Positions 1-5,753 of a stretch of 5,753 nucleotides of DNA are shown piece by piece. Source of the stretch: Pseudomonadota bacterium (GTDB lineage: Bacteria > Pseudomonadota > Gammaproteobacteria > Burkholderiales > Rhodocyclaceae); assembly GCA_030917225.1 (NCBI GenBank), contig JAUPVD010000323.1, positions 1 through 5,753 on the forward strand, in the 5' to 3' direction. The translations under genes and the position numbers were made by a program. The notes under the pieces are model-generated. The model did no database searches, was not told where the DNA came from, and saw nothing but the letters and a program-made list of their open reading frames with translations. The first letter of the stretch is position 1. Each line of letters starts with the position of its first letter.

Positions 1-64
1 GCATTTCATGTGCAATGATCGGCATAACGCCAACAAGACAGCCCTACGACCCCCTGCCCCGACA
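1..64. other. Region upstream of apaG
   Basis: This short stretch before the apaG start contains an in-frame ATG at 8 that I regard as upstream of the true start. No convincing promoter hexamers or Shine-Dalgarno sequence are visible. Several - strand ATG triplets lie near the edge (reading leftwards from 25, 9 and 4). One could begin a divergent gene that runs off the window, but too little is visible to call it. Confidence 0.4.
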
Positions 65-448
65 ATGAGCAACGAGAAAAAATACGATATCGCAGTCACC
101 TCGGCCCCTGAATTCATCGCCGACCAGTCCGACCCGGAAAACGACCACTACGTGTTCGCATACACCATGACCATTCGCAACACCGGCAGCGTTCCGGCGC
201 AACTCGTCTCACGGCACTGGGTGATCACCGACGCCGAAGAAGAGACTCAGGAAGTGCGCGGACTCGGCGTTGTCGGCCACCAGCCACTGCTGCAGCCCGG
301 TGAAAGTTTCCAATACACCAGCGGCTGCGCCCTGCCGACCCCGGCGGGCACGATGCGCGGCACCTACCAGATGATTGCCGAGGACGGCACGCACTTCGAG
401 GCCGACATCCCCGAATTCACGCTGGCTGTTCCACGCGTGCTGCACTGA
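65..448 (+). CDS. apaG: ApaG family protein (Co2+/Mg2+ efflux-associated)
   Basis: The 127-residue product matches the ApaG family along its whole length, and E. coli ApaG is about 125 residues. Visible family signatures are YVFAYTMTIRN (about 29-39), HWVITD (51-56), the glycine motif GLGVVG (66-71) followed by QPLLQPGE (73-80), YTSG (84-87), GTMRGTYQMI (95-104) and the C-terminal LAVPRVLH. The family has an immunoglobulin/fibronectin-III-like beta-sandwich fold and is cytosolic. It is linked genetically to Co2+ resistance and Mg2+ efflux (CorD phenotype in Salmonella), but its biochemical role is unsettled. No signal peptide or membrane segment is present. I chose the ATG at 65 because it gives the family length; an in-frame ATG at 8 would add a 19-residue, proline-rich, unconserved extension. 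Neither has a clear Shine-Dalgarno sequence in view. The usual enteric partners apaH and ksgA are not in this window. The methyltransferase gene follows on the same strand after 16 bases, so the two may be cotranscribed. Confidence 0.95.
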   Translation: MSNEKKYDIAVTSAPEFIADQSDPENDHYVFAYTMTIRNTGSVPAQLVSRHWVITDAEEETQEVRGLGVVGHQPLLQPGESFQYTSGCALPTPAGTMRGTYQMIAEDGTHFEADIPEFTLAVPRVLH

Positions 449-464
449 ACCTGCGGCCGTCATT

Positions 465-1070
465 TTGAGCCTCAAGACCAGTTACACGCTGATCGCCCCC
501 TTCTACGACGCGGCTATCAACCGCGCCACGCGCGCGGCGCGGCGTGCCAGTCTGGCGCATCTGCCAGAGCAGCCTGGGCAAGTACTGGTCAATGGCGTCG
601 GTACCGGGCTCGACCTACCGCTGTTACCGCCACAGCATCACTATGTCGGCCTTGATCTGACGGCGGCCATGCTGCAACGCACCCGGCCGCGCTCCGGTGC
701 TGCAAATGGCCGACTCGATTTCCAGCCGGTGCAGGGCGACGCGCACGCACTGCCATTTGCCGACACCAGCTTCGATCATGCGGTGCTGCATCTGATTCTT
801 GCCGTGGTGCCGAATCCGGCGGATTGTCTGAAGGAAGTGGCCCGCGTCGTCCGACCGGGCGGCACGGTGCTGGTTTTTGACAAGTTTCTGCAGCCGGGCC
901 AGCCAGCCTTGCTGCGACGGCTGCTCAACCCGGCAATCCGCCACGTCGCGACCAGGCTGGATGTCGTCTTCGAGGAGGTACTGGGACACGCCCAGACGCT
1001 AACCCTTGAAAGCAACCAGCCGGCACTTGCGTCCGGCTGGTTCAGGTTGATTCGGCTGAAGAAGATCTGA
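465..1070 (+). CDS. Class I SAM-dependent methyltransferase (Methyltransf_11/UbiE-like), substrate unknown
   Basis: This is a soluble Rossmann-fold methyltransferase of 201 residues. Order of motifs: VLVNGVGTGLDLP (about 40-52, SAM-binding glycine loop, motif I), YVGLDLTAAML (60-70, with the acidic residue that normally contacts the SAM ribose), GDAHALPF (91-98, motif II region), SFDHAVLHL (102-110) and VVRPGGTVLVFDKF (128-141, motif III). The layout matches small UbiE/phospholipid-type methyltransferases, but nothing identifies the acceptor. The residue before the glycine loop that is usually acidic (hhEhGxGxG) is Val42 here. The start is uncertain. TTG at 465 gives the N-terminus MSLKTSYTLIAPFYD, which looks like a family beginning; ATT at 462 is the immediate alternative. 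The ATG at 375 lies inside apaG and would add 30 residues that merely read apaG out of frame. No good Shine-Dalgarno sequence is visible before 465. It lies 16 bases after apaG and its stop abuts the stop of the convergent membrane-protein gene. Confidence 0.88.
   Translation: MSLKTSYTLIAPFYDAAINRATRAARRASLAHLPEQPGQVLVNGVGTGLDLPLLPPQHHYVGLDLTAAMLQRTRPRSGAANGRLDFQPVQGDAHALPFADTSFDHAVLHLILAVVPNPADCLKEVARVVRPGGTVLVFDKFLQPGQPALLRRLLNPAIRHVATRLDVVFEEVLGHAQTLTLESNQPALASGWFRLIRLKKI
1014..1042 (-). terminator. Perfect 10-bp hairpin, probable terminator of the - strand operon, inside the methyltransferase 3' end
   Basis: The arms AACCAGCCGG (1014-1023) and CCGGCTGGTT (1033-1042) are exact reverse complements around a 9-base loop. 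Read on the - strand, the structure begins 28 bases after the stop of the AI-2E family gene and is followed by GCTTTCAAGG. That run is only weakly U-rich, so Rho-independent termination is plausible but not textbook. On the + strand the hairpin lies within the methyltransferase codons for about NQPALASGWF, where translating ribosomes would keep it open. The assignment is inferred from structure and position. A chance palindrome in GC-rich coding sequence is the alternative. Confidence 0.5.
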
Positions 1071-2159
1071 TCAGGTCGAAGCCTCGTTCTTTTCCTCATC
1101 CTCAGCCTTGCCCAGCGCATCTTCGATCCAGGACTCGAGCAGGGTGTAGGTAACAGCCAGCACCACCGGCCCGATGAAAATGCCGATCAGGCCGAAGCCG
1201 AGCATGCCGCCGATAACCCCGGCAAAAATGAGCAGCAGTGGCAGATCGGCGCCTTGCTTGATGAGGAAGGGGCGCAGAAAATTGTCGAGGGTAACGACGA
1301 CCAGGCTGATGACGAGCAGGACGGTCGCCCAGGTCGAATCTCCGCTCCAGTACATCCAGCCCACGGCCGGGAAGAGGACCAGCGCCGGGCCGATCTGGGC
1401 GATGCAGAACATCAGCATGACCGCCGAAAGAAAACCGGCAAAAGGCACGCCTACGACAGCCAGGCCGATCCCGCCCAATGTCGTCTGCACGATGGCGGTG
1501 ACGCCGACACCGAGGGCCACGCCCCGGATGGCCTGACCGGCGAGGACTACGGAATTCTCGCCACGCTCTCCAGCCAGCCGCCGGCCGAAACGCCGCAGTT
1601 TGTCAGCGGCCGCTTCGCCGCTGGCATACATGACGGCCGACAGGACCACGACCAGCAGAAACTGGATGAACACGAAGCCAACACTGCCCGCTTCGGCCAC
1701 CATCCATTTTCCGACTGCCGAACCGTACGGGGTGAGGCGTGCAATCAATTCGTCGGTACCGCCCGAAGCCCAGTCGCGCCAGACCCCGGAGATTTTTCCG
1801 CCAACGAAGGGAATGCTCGCCACGAACTCCGGCGGAGGCGGCAACCCCCGCCCAGCCAGCGCTTTTACCCACTCGGCAATGCGGCCGCTGTTGTCGGCAA
1901 TGGCATCAATCGCTGCCCACAGCGGCACAACCAGCAGGAGCAGCAGGGCCGTTGTCATGAGCGCAACGGCAATACTGCGACGTCCGCCCAGCAGGGCCTC
2001 CAGGCGCCGGAAGGCCGGCCAGGTAGCGACGACCAGCATCGCCGCCCAGATGGCCGCACCAAGGAAGGGGCGGAGCACCCAGAACGAAGCGCCGACCAGG
2101 CCGGCGATACAGGCGACCGCCAGGACGGTGCGGGTCAGGTCGTGGCGAATTCCGGTCAT
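1071..2159 (-). CDS. AI-2E family transporter / PerM-like membrane protein
   Basis: The 362-residue polytopic inner-membrane protein has the AI-2E (PerM/YdgG/TqsA) family layout. Hydrophobic segments lie at about 10-28, 33-48, 62-84, 157-179, 205-226, 230-255, 257-270, 277-291 and 306-342, with a long soluble loop at about 86-150 between the third and fourth. The best family signature is [10 protein letters not shown] (291-300) followed by [13 protein letters not shown] and the [15 protein letters not shown] stretch near 321-335. The C-terminus is short and acidic ([17 protein letters not shown]). Characterised relatives export the autoinducer AI-2 or act as Na+/H+ antiporters; the substrate here cannot be told from sequence, so I give no gene symbol. 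Its ATG overlaps the argJ stop by four bases (ATGA on the - strand), with only a weak GGA about 10 bases upstream in the end of argJ, so it probably depends on argJ translation. Its TGA stop abuts that of the convergent methyltransferase gene. Confidence 0.92.
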   Translation of the reverse strand: MTGIRHDLTRTVLAVACIAGLVGASFWVLRPFLGAAIWAAMLVVATWPAFRRLEALLGGRRSIAVALMTTALLLLLVVPLWAAIDAIADNSGRIAEWVKALAGRGLPPPPEFVASIPFVGGKISGVWRDWASGGTDELIARLTPYGSAVGKWMVAEAGSVGFVFIQFLLVVVLSAVMYASGEAAADKLRRFGRRLAGERGENSVVLAGQAIRGVALGVGVTAIVQTTLGGIGLAVVGVPFAGFLSAVMLMFCIAQIGPALVLFPAVGWMYWSGDSTWATVLLVISLVVVTLDNFLRPFLIKQGADLPLLLIFAGVIGGMLGFGLIGIFIGPVVLAVTYTLLESWIEDALGKAEDEEKNEAST

Positions 2160-3394
2160 GAGCGATAGTCCGCGTTGATTTTCACGTAGTCGTACGAGAA
2201 ATCGCAGGTGTATACGTTGGCCGTCGCCGAACCCCGGCTCAGGTCAACGCGCACGGTGATCTCGGCAGCCTTCATGATGCGCGAACCATCTTCTTCGCGG
2301 TAGCTGGCGGCGCGCCCACCCTGCTCCGCGACCAGGATTTCCTCGCCGTTGCTGCCCAGCCAGACACGGACGCCATCGACATCCAGATCGGCAATACCGG
2401 CGTAGCCGATGGCCGCCAAGATGCGCCCAAGATTGGGGTCGGAAGCGAAGAAGGCGGTCTTGACCAGCGGTGAGTGGCCGATGGCGTAGCCGACCTTGCG
2501 GCATTCGTCGCGATCGTGTCCACCTGCGACGGCAACAGTGATGAACTTGGTGGCGCCTTCACCGTCGCGGACGATGGCCTGCGCCAATTCGCGCGCAACG
2601 CCGATCACGGCCTCGCGCAGTTGCGGGTAGCCCGCCGCTGAAGCATCGGCGAAGCTGGCGCCGGACTGGCCGGTGGCAATCAGGATGAAGGAGTCGTTGG
2701 TCGAGGTATCGCCATCGACGGTAATGCAGTTGAAGGACTCATCCGCCGCTTCTTTCACCAGTTGGGCCAGCAATGGTTGGGCAATACCGGCATCGGTGGC
2801 GAGGTAACCGAGCATGGTCGCCATGTTCGGCTTGATCATGCCGGCGCCCTTGGAGATGCCGGTGATGGTGACAGTCTTGCCGTTGATCTCGACGCGGCGC
2901 GAGGCGGCCTTGGCGATGGTGTCGGTGGTCATGATGCCGTGCGCGGCAGCATGCCAGTTGTCGGCCTTCAGGTCCGCTGCAACGGCAGGAAGCCCGGCGA
3001 CAAGACGCTCGACCGGCAGCGGTTCAAGGATCACCCCCGTGGAAAACGGCAGTACTTGCGCATCGTTGATTCCCAGTGCCTGGGCGACCGCAGCACAGGT
3101 CGACTCGGCGGCCTTGAGCCCCGGCTCGCCGGTACCGGCATTGGCGATGCCGGTGTTGATCACCAATGCGCGAATTTCGTTGCCTGCCGACAGATGGCGG
3201 CGGCAGACCTGCACTGGTGCGGCACAGAAGCGGTTCTCGGTAAATACACCCGCGACCGTGGCGCCAGCATCGAGCGCAATCAGTGTCAGATCGCGGCGAT
3301 TGGCCTTGCGGATACCGGCTTCGGCAACGCCGAGGCGGACGCCGGCAACGGGGAACAGGGCTTCTGGGGCGGGGGTGGCGTAATTGACGGGCAT
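2156..3394 (-). CDS. argJ: ArgJ, bifunctional glutamate N-acetyltransferase / amino-acid acetyltransferase (ornithine acetyltransferase)
   Basis: ArgJ moves the acetyl group from N-acetylornithine to glutamate in the cyclic arginine pathway in the cytosol; bifunctional members also use acetyl-CoA. The 412-residue length and the end VKINADYRS fit a complete family member. The self-cleavage and catalytic site is plain: [14 protein letters not shown] (182-195), with Thr193 as the expected nucleophile and first residue of the beta chain after autoproteolysis between Ala192 and Thr193. The oxyanion-hole pair is Thr119-Gly120 in FSTGVI (117-122). Other conserved stretches are [12 protein letters not shown] (78-89), IMTTDT (154-159), [13 protein letters not shown] (223-235), the GEGATKF segment and the SDPNLGRI segment. 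The ATG at 3394 is preceded by TGGA with seven bases between, a usable ribosome site. It lies 98 bases downstream of secA and overlaps the next gene by four bases. Whether it is bifunctional or ornithine-only cannot be read from sequence. Confidence 0.97.
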   Translation of the reverse strand: MPVNYATPAPEALFPVAGVRLGVAEAGIRKANRRDLTLIALDAGATVAGVFTENRFCAAPVQVCRRHLSAGNEIRALVINTGIANAGTGEPGLKAAESTCAAVAQALGINDAQVLPFSTGVILEPLPVERLVAGLPAVAADLKADNWHAAAHGIMTTDTIAKAASRRVEINGKTVTITGISKGAGMIKPNMATMLGYLATDAGIAQPLLAQLVKEAADESFNCITVDGDTSTNDSFILIATGQSGASFADASAAGYPQLREAVIGVARELAQAIVRDGEGATKFITVAVAGGHDRDECRKVGYAIGHSPLVKTAFFASDPNLGRILAAIGYAGIADLDVDGVRVWLGSNGEEILVAEQGGRAASYREEDGSRIMKAAEITVRVDLSRGSATANVYTCDFSYDYVKINADYRS

Positions 3395-3492
3395 GATCGT
3401 ATCCAGATAAACCGAAAGCTATAAATGACGAAGGCACAGAGGATAACGCATCGGCGTCACACCCTGTGCCTCCTCGGCAAAGACTGACCGAA
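3395..3492. other. secA-argJ intergenic spacer
   Basis: This is the only sizeable internal non-coding gap. It holds the hairpin at 3430-3473 and, nearer argJ, an AT-rich stretch at about 3405-3427 that stands out from the GC-rich surroundings. I looked for a sigma-70 promoter driving argJ. TTATAG- and TTTATC-like hexamers occur on the - strand, but none has a good -35 element at proper spacing. A separate argJ promoter is therefore possible but unsupported, and transcription from the secA side remains the simpler reading. Confidence 0.6.
3430..3473 (-). terminator. Imperfect long-loop hairpin between secA and argJ (weak terminator, attenuator or mRNA-end candidate)
   Basis: On the - strand AGGCACAG (3471-3464) pairs exactly with CTGTGCCT (3439-3432). 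The stem can be extended outward by one G-U and one G-C pair, to 3473 and 3430. The 24-base loop contains a second small stem, GCGT/ACGC strand pairs at 3446-3449 and 3454-3457, around a 4-base loop. The structure starts 20 bases after the secA stop. It is followed by TCGTCATTTATAGCTTT, which is AT-rich but has no continuous U run, so efficient intrinsic termination is doubtful. It could protect the secA mRNA 3' end or partly reduce readthrough into argJ. Confidence 0.35.

Positions 3493-5753
<2,261 letters not shown>

Noticed and set aside
1..25. Divergent gene start on the - strand running off the left edge
   Set aside because: Several ATG triplets are present, but at most eight codons are visible, with no ribosome site and no recognisable protein sequence.
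8..64. N-terminal extension of ApaG from the ATG at 8
   Set aside because: It would add 19 unconserved residues and exceed the usual family length; the ATG at 65 gives a normal ApaG.
1254..2168. Long open frame on the + strand opposite the AI-2E family gene (304 codons)
   Set aside because: Its translation is charged, low-complexity and unlike any family I know. The opposite strand encodes a clear membrane protein, so this is a GC-rich antisense shadow.
2762..3424. Open frames on the + strand opposite argJ (up to 220 codons)
   Set aside because: They are antisense to a fully conserved ArgJ, show no domain, and are explained by codon bias in GC-rich sequence.
3405..3447. Sigma-70 promoter for argJ in the AT-rich part of the spacer
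   Set aside because: -10-like hexamers exist, but no acceptable -35 hexamer lies at 16-18 bases, so it is not supported from sequence alone.

Overview
This window looks like ordinary core chromosome of a betaproteobacterium, most plausibly from the Rhodocyclales (Dechloromonas/Azonexus-like). The base composition is high in G+C by eye, the SecA and ArgJ sequences are of proteobacterial type, and the SecA tail resembles betaproteobacterial SecA. The taxonomic call comes from recognising protein sequences, not from a search. Coding density is very high: two genes on the + strand converge on three on the - strand, and only two short non-coding stretches remain (1-64 and 3395-3492).

Left part, + strand: apaG (65-448) encodes a complete 127-residue ApaG protein. 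Sixteen bases later comes a small class I SAM-dependent methyltransferase of unknown substrate (465-1070), probably starting at TTG.

Right part, - strand, in transcription order: secA (3493 to beyond 5753; its 5' end lies outside the window), argJ (2156-3394) and an AI-2E/PerM-family membrane protein (1071-2159). argJ and the membrane-protein gene share a 4-base ATGA overlap, which suggests translational coupling. secA and argJ are separated by 98 bases containing an imperfect, long-looped hairpin. SecA is the ATPase motor of Sec protein export. ArgJ makes N-acetylglutamate and recycles the acetyl group in arginine synthesis. The AI-2E-family protein is a multi-pass membrane protein whose substrate cannot be read from the sequence. 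Nothing shows that the three act in one process.

The methyltransferase and the membrane-protein gene end back to back with no base between their stop codons (TGATCA). The best terminator-like structure nearby is a perfect 10-bp GC-rich hairpin inside the 3' end of the methyltransferase gene, 28 bases past the stop of the opposing gene. It probably ends the secA-argJ-perM side transcript from within its neighbour.

I found no mobile element, CRISPR array, RNA gene, phage remnant or sign of a new defence or metabolic system. The findings are modest: they concern overlapping gene ends, transcript termination, one unusual motif and start-codon choice.
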